NCBI GenBank assembly: GCA_947453145.1
Contig: CANGFA010000017.1
Coordinates: 1 to 53,349 of the forward strand
Direction: 5' to 3'
DNA: 53,349 nt
From: Bacteroidota bacterium
GTDB taxonomy: Bacteria; Bacteroidota; Bacteroidia; Chitinophagales; Chitinophagaceae
Part shown: in pieces, positions 9,998 through 18,575 of the stretch
Layout of the letters: each line of letters opens with the position of its first letter
Numbering within the stretch: position 1 is the stretch's first letter
Notes under the pieces: model-generated
Database searches by the model: none
What the model was told of the DNA's origin: nothing
What the model saw: only the letters and a program-made list of their open reading frames with translations
Translations under genes and position numbers: made by a program

Positions 9998-10018
9998 AGT
10001 ATACATTTTGGTATACTA
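9997..10018. promoter_or_regulatory. Perfect 8-bp inverted repeat at the ThuA gene start
   Basis: TAGTATAC at 9997-10004 is mirrored by GTATACTA at 10011-10018, with a 6-base spacer. The repeat covers the longer in-frame ATG (10006) and the bases just upstream of the preferred ATG (9997). It sits in the 30-base gap after exuT. It could be a small operator or an mRNA hairpin that shields the ribosome site. It has no clear U-run, so it is not a normal terminator. Confidence 0.5.
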
Positions 10019-10036
10019 AATATAAGAAATTCATCT

Positions 10037-11341
10037 CTAATCCTCAATCACATTTACTTTTGGAACCAAGATATGCATTATTAACCATGCCAATAAATAG
10101 GAAAGCGCACAAACAGCGAACATAATATAATACGCAATCTCAATTTTACCAATAGCACGGTAATGCACGAATAAATTCTTTTGTACAAGTAAGGATAATA
10201 AAATGCCTCCAATGGCGCCAAACATACCACCAATACCCGTTACAGAACCTACGGTATGCTTAGGGAACATATCACTTACGGTAGTAAAAATATTGGCACT
10301 CCAAGCCTGGTGTGCAGCAGCAGCAATACCAATAACCAATACGGCCAACCACATATTAATAGAACCAAGGTATTGTGCAAATAAAATAGGTATTACTAAG
10401 AAGGCGTACATTAACATGGAAGTTTTACGTGCGCGAAATACTGGCCAATTTTTACTAATTAATTTTAAAGGAATCCATCCACCTCCAACACTTCCAATTA
10501 CGGATAAGCTATATACCGCCGCAACAGGTAATGCAATAGCGGTTCCCTTTAATCCATATTGACTTTCTAAAAAGTCGGGTAACCAGAAAAGATAAAACCA
10601 CCAAATAGGATCCGTTAATAATTTACCAATGGAAAATGCCCAGGTTTGTTTGTAGCCCAATAACATGCCCCAACTATATTTTTTTTCTGCTTTAGATATT
10701 TCGTTGGCCTCTAAAGGTTCAATATCGCTATTAATATATGCCAATTCCTCGGGCGTAATTTTAGGATGGGTAGCAGGTGTACGATAATATTTTTGCCAAA
10801 AGAACAACCAAATCAATCCTAATAATCCTGTTATCACAAACGCCCACTGCCAACCAAAATTCACGGCAATAAATGGAACCGTTAAAGGGGCAACAATTGC
10901 ACCAATATTAGCCCCCGAGTTAAATAAACCTGTTGCCAAAGCTCTTTCCTTTTTAGGGAACCATTCGGCAGTTGTTTTAATTGCTGCAGGAAAGTTACCT
11001 GCTTCTGTAATACCCAATGCAGCTCTTGCTGCTGCGAAACCAAAAACATTTTTAGCAAATGCATGTAAAATAGCTGCCAAGCTCCACAAACCCGTTGCCC
11101 AACTATATCCTTTTTTGGTACCAATTTTATCAATGATTCTACCTGCCAACATCAAGCCAATAGCGTAACTTATTTTAAATGCAATTTCAATATTAGCGTA
11201 GTCCGCATCATCCCATTTTAGTTCTTTTGAAAGCGTGCTTTTTAATAAACTAATCACTGCTCTATCTAAATAATTAATAGTGGTAGCGAAAAATACCAAA
11301 GCGCAAATGGTCCATCTTAAATTTCCGATCTTTTTTTGCAT
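10037..11341 (-). CDS. exuT: ExuT-like hexuronate:cation symporter (MFS, ACS family)
   Basis: 434 residues and about 12 membrane helices. The opening (ICALVFFATTINYLDRAVIS) and the loop AGRIIDKIGTKKGYSWATGLWS are typical of the anion:cation symporter branch of the major facilitator superfamily, which includes hexuronate transporters. GITEAGNFPAAIKTTAEWFPKKERALATGLFNSG-type family signatures are present in the fourth and fifth helices (quoted here only as a recognisable block at about residues 110-150). The gene begins 4 bases after eda and sits in a galacturonate catabolic operon, so D-galacturonate/glucuronate uptake across the inner membrane is the natural role. Substrate choice within the family (uronate versus aldonate) cannot be read from sequence alone. 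Confidence 0.88.
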   Translation of the reverse strand: MQKKIGNLRWTICALVFFATTINYLDRAVISLLKSTLSKELKWDDADYANIEIAFKISYAIGLMLAGRIIDKIGTKKGYSWATGLWSLAAILHAFAKNVFGFAAARAALGITEAGNFPAAIKTTAEWFPKKERALATGLFNSGANIGAIVAPLTVPFIAVNFGWQWAFVITGLLGLIWLFFWQKYYRTPATHPKITPEELAYINSDIEPLEANEISKAEKKYSWGMLLGYKQTWAFSIGKLLTDPIWWFYLFWLPDFLESQYGLKGTAIALPVAAVYSLSVIGSVGGGWIPLKLISKNWPVFRARKTSMLMYAFLVIPILFAQYLGSINMWLAVLVIGIAAAAHQAWSANIFTTVSDMFPKHTVGSVTGIGGMFGAIGGILLSLLVQKNLFVHYRAIGKIEIAYYIMFAVCALSYLLAWLIMHILVPKVNVIED

Positions 11342-11345
11342 AAAA

Positions 11346-11999
11346 TTATTTTAAACCTTCAATGGCTAATAATTGTTTTGAAATAGTGGTTAGTTCACCG
11401 TATTGTTTGTTAGCTAATACATTTTTAGTAATTAGTTTGCTGCCCAACCCTACACCTGCAGCACCCGCTTTTAACCAGGACATAATACTTTGTTCTGTTG
11501 CGTCTACCCCACCAGTCACTAAGAAATGAATATCACTAAAAAGGGGCTTAATGGCTTCAATAAAACCTGGACCTAATACATTACCTGGAAATAATTTTAC
11601 AATATTACATCCAGCAACTTGTGCGTTGTGAATTTCAGTAGGGGTCATACAACCTGGTATCCATAATACTTTATGCAAATAAGCAATATCTGCAACCGAT
11701 GTATCAAAAACAGGACTAATTAAAAAATCGGCACCCGCGTCTATATATTTTTTTGCGTCTTCTTCATTTTTAATAGTGCCAATACCTAAGAACAAATCTG
11801 GCATTTCGTTTTTTATGGCAACCAATGCTTTAAAATTTTCCAATGCATTTGCCCCTCTATGTGTAAACTCAATGGTTCGAATACCGCCTGCATATAAAGC
11901 TTTTACCACCTCCACTACAACGGCTACATCGTTTTCGTAAAAAAGGGGGATTAACTTAGAGGAGAGGATGTGTTGTGATACCTTATCTATACTATGCAT
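11346..11999 (-). CDS. eda: 2-keto-3-deoxy-6-phosphogluconate (KDPG/KHG) aldolase
   Basis: 217 residues, the normal length. It cleaves KDPG to pyruvate and glyceraldehyde-3-phosphate, the last step of galacturonate breakdown. The catalytic Glu-x-x-x-Arg block is EFTHR (Glu44, Arg48), and the Schiff-base lysine is Lys135 in CNIVKLFPGN. The phosphate-binding glycines appear in FLVTGGVD. WIPGCMTPTEI is also family-typical. It lies 9 bases after kdgK and 4 before exuT, so it is translationally linked to both. It is cytoplasmic, with no signal peptide. Confidence 0.95.
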   Translation of the reverse strand: MHSIDKVSQHILSSKLIPLFYENDVAVVVEVVKALYAGGIRTIEFTHRGANALENFKALVAIKNEMPDLFLGIGTIKNEEDAKKYIDAGADFLISPVFDTSVADIAYLHKVLWIPGCMTPTEIHNAQVAGCNIVKLFPGNVLGPGFIEAIKPLFSDIHFLVTGGVDATEQSIMSWLKAGAAGVGLGSKLITKNVLANKQYGELTTISKQLLAIEGLK

Positions 12000-12008
12000 A
12001 TCTGTTTT

Positions 12009-13025
12009 TTAATATCTAGACTGTATTAATTGAATAGACTGTTTAGTGTAATCGCCCACTTCCTGCAATTTACCAAAAGCGGCACTTGCAGCAAAATTTA
12101 TAACTTGTTCCAAAGAGAAATTGTGTTGTAAGGAGCCAAAAATAAGCCCTCCCATAAAGCAATCTCCACTGCCCACCTTATCGACAACGTTTTCGGTAAA
12201 ATGTTCCTTACATACCAAATGATGTTGCGCATTGGTAATGGTTGCATAATATCGAACCGCTTCCCCTTCAGAAAAACGGAAGGTGTTTGCCACCGTTGTA
12301 CATAATGGATACCTTATCATTATTTCTTTAGAAACCTTTTCGGCTTGTTGTATATAAAAATCTTTTTCGCAATCTTCATTCAATGCAGGATCTAAAGCTG
12401 TTCCCAATAATTGATGCGCACTCCAAATATTACCCATAATTACATGACAGTATTTAACAAGGGAAGGCATTACCTCCACTGGTTTTTTTCCATACTGCCA
12501 TAACTTAGCTCGGTAATTTAAATCCACCGAAATGGTCATTCCTTTTTTGGTTGCAAATTGCAAAGCCTCCTCGCAAACCTCTACTATACATGGGTTTAAG
12601 GCGGGACTAATAGCAGTGAAATGAAACCAGTCATATCCATCCAATACTTGCTCCCAGTTAATCATGCCTGTTTTTAAAAAAGAAAAAGAGGAATAAGCAC
12701 GGTCATAAATTACCCCTGCATTTTTTAAATCGGCCCCCATGGGTAAGGTATAGGTTCCAATACGTTCGCCACTTATTAAAATACCAGAAGTATCAATCCC
12801 TTCGGCTTCCAAGGATTCCATAATTTCTTTTGAAATATAATTATCGGGAAGAGCGGTGCAATATTTTACAGGCATGCCCCAATTGGCTAATGCTTTACCC
12901 ACATTCAGTTCTGCACCACCAATAAATACAGGCATCGTATGTTCCCGTATCCATTGCTTTTGCAAGTTGGGTGAAAAGCGTAATAATAATTCTCCAAAAC
13001 AAAATACTTTCTTCATAGGTTGCAA
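12009..13025 (-). CDS. kdgK: 2-keto-3-deoxygluconate kinase (PfkB family)
   Basis: 338 residues; phosphorylates 2-keto-3-deoxygluconate to KDPG. The PfkB fold is shown by the N-terminal CFGELLLRFSP and VFIGGAELNVGKALANWG and by the C-terminal anion-hole/catalytic motif VGSGDCFMGGL (Gly285 to Asp288, with Asp288 the likely base). A start three codons downstream (ATG at 13016, giving MKKVFCFGE) fits the family better than the first ATG. The sugar-kinase family is certain; the KDG assignment rests on its place between uxaC and eda in an operon that needs exactly this activity. Cytoplasmic. Confidence 0.9.
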   Translation of the reverse strand: MQPMKKVFCFGELLLRFSPNLQKQWIREHTMPVFIGGAELNVGKALANWGMPVKYCTALPDNYISKEIMESLEAEGIDTSGILISGERIGTYTLPMGADLKNAGVIYDRAYSSFSFLKTGMINWEQVLDGYDWFHFTAISPALNPCIVEVCEEALQFATKKGMTISVDLNYRAKLWQYGKKPVEVMPSLVKYCHVIMGNIWSAHQLLGTALDPALNEDCEKDFYIQQAEKVSKEIMIRYPLCTTVANTFRFSEGEAVRYYATITNAQHHLVCKEHFTENVVDKVGSGDCFMGGLIFGSLQHNFSLEQVINFAASAAFGKLQEVGDYTKQSIQLIQSRY

Positions 13026-13048
13026 ATATATAAACCCAAATTCATTAT

Positions 13049-14461
13049 TTATGATTTGCCATCCCAGCCAAAATATTCATTGGCATTATTAAAGCAAATG
13101 TCCTGAATTATTTTACCTGTCCAAGCAATATCATTGGGAAGTTCGCCCTCTTCTATTTCATTTCCAAAAAGATTGCAAACTATTCTTCTAAAATACTCGT
13201 GTCTTGGATAGGAAAGAAAGCTTCTGGAATCGGTTAGCATTCCCACGAAACGACTAAGTAAGCCCAAATTACTTAATGCATTTACTTGTCGCTCCATTCC
13301 GTCTTTTTGATCCAAAAACCACCAAGCACTTCCAAATTGAATTTTTCCGGCAACGCTACCGTCGTTGAAATTTCCAATCATTGTTGCCATCAGTTCATTG
13401 TCGGCAGGATTTAAATTATAAATAATGGTCTTTGTTAATTTATCATCACTATCTAATTTATTTAAGAATCTAGCTAAGGCTGCTGCTTGCGAAAAATCAC
13501 CAATACTATCCCAACCGGTGTCAGGACCTAATTTTTGCATCATGCGTGCATTGTTATTTCTGAGCGCGCCTAAATGATATTGTTGTATCCAACCTTTTTC
13601 CCAATCCCATTCGGCAAAATGCAATAGCATACAAGACTTAAACTTACGTTGTTCGGTTAAGTTTAATTCTTTGCCACCATGTACTTTTACAAAAATGGCT
13701 TCAATTTCTGTTCCCGTAAATTCCTCGGCATAAATTTCTTCTAATCCATGATCACTCACATTGCAACCCATACTTGCAAAAAAGTCATGTCTGTTTTGTA
13801 AGGCATATAAGAAATCTTCAAAAGAAGAAATGGATAAATTAGCTGCCTTCTCAAGTTTTTTTACATAGGCAACAAAATTTGCTGCGTTACTTACTTCCAT
13901 GGCTTTATCGGGACGGAATGCAGGAAATACTTTTACTGCAAATTGGCTATCCTTAATATGTTGATGGTATTCCAAAGAATCAATTGGATCGTCGGTAGTA
14001 CATATAACACGCACATTCATTTTTTGAATTAAACCCTGAGTGGAAAAACTAGGATCCTGCAACATAGCGGAAGTCGAATCATAAATTCCTTTTGCAGTGG
14101 TAGGATTTAAATTTTCTTTTACCCCAAAATATCTTTGTAATTCCAAATGCGTCCAATGATATAAAGGATTACGCATGGTATAAGGAACGGTCTCCGCCCA
14201 CTTCATGAATTTTTCTTCATCGGTTTTATTACCAGTACAGTACGCTTCATCTACACCATTGGTGCGCATTGCGCGCCACTTGTAATGATCACCGGACAAC
14301 CAAGCATCGGAAATATTTCGGAACTGCATATTTTCTGCTATCTGCTGTGGAGATAAATGACAATGATAATCTATAACAGGCATTTTTTGCGCATACTCAT
14401 GATACAGCGTTTGTGCCGTTTTTGATTTTAATAAAAAGTTTTCGTCTAAAAAAGGTTTCAT
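13049..14461 (-). CDS. uxaC: Glucuronate/galacturonate isomerase
   Basis: 470 residues, full family length. It isomerises D-galacturonate to D-tagaturonate (and glucuronate to fructuronate). The amidohydrolase-like metal motif is DYHCHLSP (His33, His35). Family blocks include SGDHYKWRAMRTNGV, PLYHWTHLELQRYFG and, late, SAWWFLDQKDGMERQ and GMLTDSRSFLSYPRHEYFRR. It starts 19 bases after uxaA and is followed 23 bases later by kdgK. This is the entry enzyme of the cytoplasmic route encoded here. Very confident. Confidence 0.97.
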   Translation of the reverse strand: MKPFLDENFLLKSKTAQTLYHEYAQKMPVIDYHCHLSPQQIAENMQFRNISDAWLSGDHYKWRAMRTNGVDEAYCTGNKTDEEKFMKWAETVPYTMRNPLYHWTHLELQRYFGVKENLNPTTAKGIYDSTSAMLQDPSFSTQGLIQKMNVRVICTTDDPIDSLEYHQHIKDSQFAVKVFPAFRPDKAMEVSNAANFVAYVKKLEKAANLSISSFEDFLYALQNRHDFFASMGCNVSDHGLEEIYAEEFTGTEIEAIFVKVHGGKELNLTEQRKFKSCMLLHFAEWDWEKGWIQQYHLGALRNNNARMMQKLGPDTGWDSIGDFSQAAALARFLNKLDSDDKLTKTIIYNLNPADNELMATMIGNFNDGSVAGKIQFGSAWWFLDQKDGMERQVNALSNLGLLSRFVGMLTDSRSFLSYPRHEYFRRIVCNLFGNEIEEGELPNDIAWTGKIIQDICFNNANEYFGWDGKS

Positions 14462-14480
14462 TATAATTTCTATTTATACT

Positions 14481-16121
14481 TTATAAACTCACCCCACGCT
14501 TCCATGGAATAAAATCGTCTTGGTTTAACAACACTGCTTTAGGGGTTACTTCACCACTTGCAGCTTTAATACAATATTCTAAAATGTCCTCACCCATTTG
14601 TTCAATTGTTTTTTCACCTTCAATAATGGGCCCGGTATCAATGTCAATTATGTCCGCCATTCTTTTAGCAAGTGCTGTATTACTTGATACTTTAATAGTT
14701 GGACAAACAGGATTGCCTGTAGGTGTGCCTAAACCAGTTGTAAATAAAATCAACGTTGCACCTGCTGCTGCTTTGCCGGTAGTAGCTTCTACATCATTGC
14801 CTGGTGTACACACAAGGTTTAAGCCTTTTTTTGTAGCGGGCTCGGTATAATCTAATACATCCACTATAGGAGCGTTCCCCCCTTTTTTCGCAGCACCTGC
14901 ACTTTTAATGGCATCGGTAATTAAACCGTCTTTAATATTTCCAGGAGAAGGGTTCATATGAAAACCGGATCCAACTTGTAATGCAGCATCCGAATAGGAT
15001 TTCATCAAATGAATAAATTTATTGGCCGCATCTGGATGAATGGTTCTGTTAATGAGTTCTTGCTCCACACCACATAGTTCTGGAAATTCAGCTAATAAAA
15101 CAGTTCCCCCTAATCCTACTAATAAATCGGCACAATAGCCCACTGATGGGTTTGCAGAGATGCCACTAAATCCATCGCTACCTCCACATTTTACACCCAA
15201 GCATAATTTATCTAGTCCAGCTGGTGCACGCTTTTGTTTATTGGCTTCGATTAAGCCCTTAAAAGTGGCTTGTATGGAAGATGCAATTAATTCGGGTTCG
15301 CTTAATGATTTTTGTTGCTCAAATATAAATAAGGGCTTATTGAAATTAGGATTGCGTTCTTTGATGTCTTTTTCAAAATCTGACAATTGTAAATTTTGAC
15401 ATCCTAAACTTAAAACGGTAATACCTGCAACATTTGGATGATCGGCATAGGCTGCTAATAATTTACTTAATACTGCAGCGTCTTGGCGAATACCGCCACA
15501 ACCACCTTGGTGATTTAAAAATTTAATGCCATCGATGTTTTCAAAAACACGATGATTAGATAAGGTATTGGGCGCCAAAGAAACCGATTCACTAATATCT
15601 TTTCCCTCTTTGAAAGCAGTAATTAAATCCTTGGTATAATTTTTATACTGATTGGAAACAGAATAGCCTAATTCATTATGCAACGCTTCTTTAATCACAT
15701 CTAAATTTCTGTTCTCACAAAAAACAGTAGGAATAAATAACCAATAATTAGCAGTACCTACCCTGCCGTCTGCACGGTGGTAACCATTAAAGGTTCGGCC
15801 TACAAATTTAGAAACGTCGGGTGCAGTCCAACTATAATCATAGGGTTTAAAAACATAGGGTTCCGATGCATGGTGCAAATTATCGGTAGACATGCGTGCA
15901 CCTGCAGCTACGTCCATGGTCACTTTCCCAACCAATAAACCGTACATTAATACAGCACTTCCTTTAGTAAGGTTATGCATATAAAACTTATGTTTCGCAG
16001 GAATGTCTTCTTGCAATACAATACGGTCTCCTTCAAATTCCATGGTTTGACCTTTGCTTAAATTTTGCAAGGCCACTAACACATTGTCTTTGGGGTGCAC
16101 TTTTAAAATGAGTTGTTTCAT
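14481..16121 (-). CDS. uxaA: Altronate dehydratase, full-length
   Basis: 546 residues. It dehydrates D-altronate to 2-keto-3-deoxygluconate. The protein has both usual parts: an N-terminal SAF domain (about residues 1-95) and the large GarD-type catalytic domain. Conserved Cys/Gly blocks are LNHQGGCGGIRQD, VLSLGCQNLQLSDFE, LGVKCGGSDGFSGISANPS and, near the end, LVCTPGNDVEATTG; these likely hold the iron site. Its start overlaps the uxaB stop by 4 bases, which suggests translational coupling. Cytoplasmic. Confidence 0.96.
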   Translation of the reverse strand: MKQLILKVHPKDNVLVALQNLSKGQTMEFEGDRIVLQEDIPAKHKFYMHNLTKGSAVLMYGLLVGKVTMDVAAGARMSTDNLHHASEPYVFKPYDYSWTAPDVSKFVGRTFNGYHRADGRVGTANYWLFIPTVFCENRNLDVIKEALHNELGYSVSNQYKNYTKDLITAFKEGKDISESVSLAPNTLSNHRVFENIDGIKFLNHQGGCGGIRQDAAVLSKLLAAYADHPNVAGITVLSLGCQNLQLSDFEKDIKERNPNFNKPLFIFEQQKSLSEPELIASSIQATFKGLIEANKQKRAPAGLDKLCLGVKCGGSDGFSGISANPSVGYCADLLVGLGGTVLLAEFPELCGVEQELINRTIHPDAANKFIHLMKSYSDAALQVGSGFHMNPSPGNIKDGLITDAIKSAGAAKKGGNAPIVDVLDYTEPATKKGLNLVCTPGNDVEATTGKAAAGATLILFTTGLGTPTGNPVCPTIKVSSNTALAKRMADIIDIDTGPIIEGEKTIEQMGEDILEYCIKAASGEVTPKAVLLNQDDFIPWKRGVSL

Positions 16122-17476
16122 ATTGCTAATATATTTTTCATTCCTTTTTCCTTAATCTTTACTTTCCAATCATTTACTGCTGCAACAAAAAGTGGGTCCT
16201 GGCAATAGTCCTCCACCACAATGACTTTTTGAAATGCCTGCTCCATATACAATGCGAAAGCCGAAAAGCCTATACTCATCCATTTTGCAGCTGTTGCATT
16301 TTGATCAGCAAAACGATCCATTAAAAATCCATTACGCATTTTCATTTTTTCTTCAAAATTCATTGCAATGCTTACCCACTTATGTTCTATATAAGGATTG
16401 GAAAAGCGTTCTAATACTTTATTGGAAAAATGAGTAGCATCTTCTTTAGAAATAGAATCACTCACCACACAGGGAACTACTTCACTATGCACTAAATGTT
16501 GAATAAACATTTTAAAGTCCGCATCTCGCATGGCGTCAATTACCGTTTCAAATCCGGCAAGGATAGCAACAGCACAACTAAAAGTATGAGTGCCGTTTAA
16601 TAACCTTAATTTAAGTTCTCTGAACTTTACTATACTTGGTGCAATAACAATACTGTCGTCTATTTTTGCGAATGATAACTTTTTAATAGTGCTTTCCTTA
16701 TTGGATTCAATCGCCCATAAAGCAAAGGGCTCGCTGGTAATTAATAATTGGTCTTTGTATCCTAATGTTTTTTCCAAGCTTATCATTTCCGCGTCACTTA
16801 CCATCCCGGGCACTATTCTATCCACGAGGGTATTACAAAAATCATTCGCTTCATTTAACCATTGGATAAATTCGGAGGTTAAATTTAAAATGCGTGCCAA
16901 CTGATTTACTAAACTATTTAATAGGATCCCATTATCAGGCATTAATTCGGTAGGTAAAATAACCCAGCCTTTATTGGGGTCGCCATTAAAATGTTTCCAC
17001 CTTTCAAATAATAGGGCTAATAACTTACCTGGGAAAGAATTGGGTGCTCCATTGCTGATCGTATCATTCACTTCTAATACCATACCCGCCTCGGTCGTAT
17101 TTGAAATAATAATTTCAATGCTTTCTGATTTTGCCAATGGAATAATTTGATCCCAATCCGAAGCGGCAGTCAATACGCGACTTATTGCAGTATTAATAAA
17201 ATGCTTATTTACATTTTCACCCTTGTAAACTCCTCTCACAAAATGGGTAAACAAATTATGCTGTTTGGAGAAATCATCAACCCCGCCGGTACTTGTAGAT
17301 TTAATAACTACAATGCTGCCGTTAAATATATTTTGTTGATTGGCATGATGAATAAAATAATCTGGCAAGCCTCTTAATAAAACGCCTGTACCAAACTGAA
17401 TAACTTTTTCAGTTACAGGAAAAATAAGGTTTGTATCCTTTTTTCCTATTTCTTTATTTAATATTATTTCACTCAT
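16118..17476 (-). CDS. uxaB: Tagaturonate reductase (altronate oxidoreductase)
   Basis: 452 residues, in the polyol-specific long-chain dehydrogenase (mannitol dehydrogenase) family. It would reduce D-tagaturonate to D-altronate with NADH. The N-terminal Rossmann part begins with VIQFGTGVLLRGLPDYFIH; the C-terminal domain carries LRLLNGTHTFSC, where this family has catalytic Asn and His. UxuB-type fructuronate reductase is the nearest alternative, but the neighbours uxaA and uxaC and the VLLRG block favour UxaB. It follows the atypical pectinesterase gene by 55 bases, the largest gap within this run, and overlaps uxaA by 4 bases. Confidence 0.92.
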   Translation of the reverse strand: MSEIILNKEIGKKDTNLIFPVTEKVIQFGTGVLLRGLPDYFIHHANQQNIFNGSIVVIKSTSTGGVDDFSKQHNLFTHFVRGVYKGENVNKHFINTAISRVLTAASDWDQIIPLAKSESIEIIISNTTEAGMVLEVNDTISNGAPNSFPGKLLALLFERWKHFNGDPNKGWVILPTELMPDNGILLNSLVNQLARILNLTSEFIQWLNEANDFCNTLVDRIVPGMVSDAEMISLEKTLGYKDQLLITSEPFALWAIESNKESTIKKLSFAKIDDSIVIAPSIVKFRELKLRLLNGTHTFSCAVAILAGFETVIDAMRDADFKMFIQHLVHSEVVPCVVSDSISKEDATHFSNKVLERFSNPYIEHKWVSIAMNFEEKMKMRNGFLMDRFADQNATAAKWMSIGFSAFALYMEQAFQKVIVVEDYCQDPLFVAAVNDWKVKIKEKGMKNILAI

Positions 17477-17531
17477 TTTTTTATGATTACACTTTCACGA
17501 ATACGATTAGGTTTTATTAATTTGAATACGC

Positions 17532-18557
17532 TTATTGAATAAGCGGGTTCCATCTATCTCCAAAAACCCATTTCGCATTAATATCAGACGCCTTAGGATT
17601 CCCTTTCGCTTCCTGTAAATTATTTTTATAAAAATTGTTTTTTGCTATGGCGCCATCACAACCATCATAGTACACTCGTCCTGGCCAACTTAAAGTATTG
17701 GTTGTTTTAACCTGATAAATAGGCGTGTCCGACATGTTTTTTGCAAAATGACATTTGATTAAATAAAATTGAGCGTCTCTATGAAACCTGCCCAAGTTAA
17801 ATCCATCAAACCCATTAAAATTGCAATTCACTAAAACCGTTTTTGCATTCTCATGTAATGAACCATCATGCCAAATAGCTGCAGGACCATTGTGGCTTAA
17901 AAAGCTACAATTTTCGGCATAAGCCCAACCACGAGGACAATAAAAATCAACGCCCCCTTCTAATACACAGTCCTTTAAATAAAACATGCCGTCGGTGGTA
18001 TTCCAAGGACTCATGGTGTCGCCACCAAAGGCTTTAAAATGACAATTCACAAACTTTAGTTGAGTTGCATAAAAACTTCTAAAAGCCATCTGATGCCCAT
18101 TGGGTTGAACAACTTTTAACTTTGAAGTATCTAATGCGCAAGCAATACTTACAGCTACTTTATTTTCAAAACCATAGCTGTTCTCCATGGTCAGGTTTTT
18201 AAAATTAATCGAAGTACAGGAATCTACATTTACCGTAGCCACACCCCAATCGTCATTGTGATCGCATCTCCACGCATCTCTTGCAATGGACTGCGTAATA
18301 ATTGTTTTATCTATTCCCGCACCTACTAATTCAAAAGCACTTTTTTTAATAAATAGTTTTTCTTTATATATGCCGGCATCTATTAAAATGGTAATAAAAT
18401 CATGTTTGCCTACAGGGATATGGTCAATAGCGGACTGTATATTCGTAAACTCCCCCTTGCCAGAAGCACTCACCTTCCATACTATTGCGCGCGCATAACT
18501 TTGCGCTTGAAAATTCAATGCAATAAATAAAAATAATATTTTTATAAATTTATTCAT
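17532..18557 (-). CDS. Divergent CE8 pectinesterase-like exported protein
   Basis: 341 residues with a signal peptide (about 1-23, ending SYARA). The right-handed beta-helix is opened by KGEFTNIQSAIDHIP and YKEKLFIKK, which mark the pectin methylesterase family. The family's two catalytic aspartates are placed in GGDTMSP (Asp180) and GGVDFYCPRG (Asp204), and the arginine in LGRFHRD (Arg257). The usual flanks (QDTL, TVDFIFG, LGRPW) are altered, so substrate or specificity may differ from the canonical paralogue at 23545-24525. It starts 18 bases after the GH28-GH105 gene and would de-esterify oligogalacturonides in the periplasm. Function is probable, not certain. Confidence 0.8.
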   Translation of the reverse strand: MNKFIKILFLFIALNFQAQSYARAIVWKVSASGKGEFTNIQSAIDHIPVGKHDFITILIDAGIYKEKLFIKKSAFELVGAGIDKTIITQSIARDAWRCDHNDDWGVATVNVDSCTSINFKNLTMENSYGFENKVAVSIACALDTSKLKVVQPNGHQMAFRSFYATQLKFVNCHFKAFGGDTMSPWNTTDGMFYLKDCVLEGGVDFYCPRGWAYAENCSFLSHNGPAAIWHDGSLHENAKTVLVNCNFNGFDGFNLGRFHRDAQFYLIKCHFAKNMSDTPIYQVKTTNTLSWPGRVYYDGCDGAIAKNNFYKNNLQEAKGNPKASDINAKWVFGDRWNPLIQ

Positions 18558-18575
18558 TCGTCTTTTGAAGTGTAA

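Noticed and set aside
10004..10006. Alternative ATG for the ThuA gene (MYT extension)
   Set aside because: It lies inside the inverted repeat, and the signal peptide fits better from the ATG at 9997.
10203..10562. 119-residue open frame on the + strand within the exuT gene
   Set aside because: It is antisense to a well-conserved transporter and has no recognisable features; a shadow frame.
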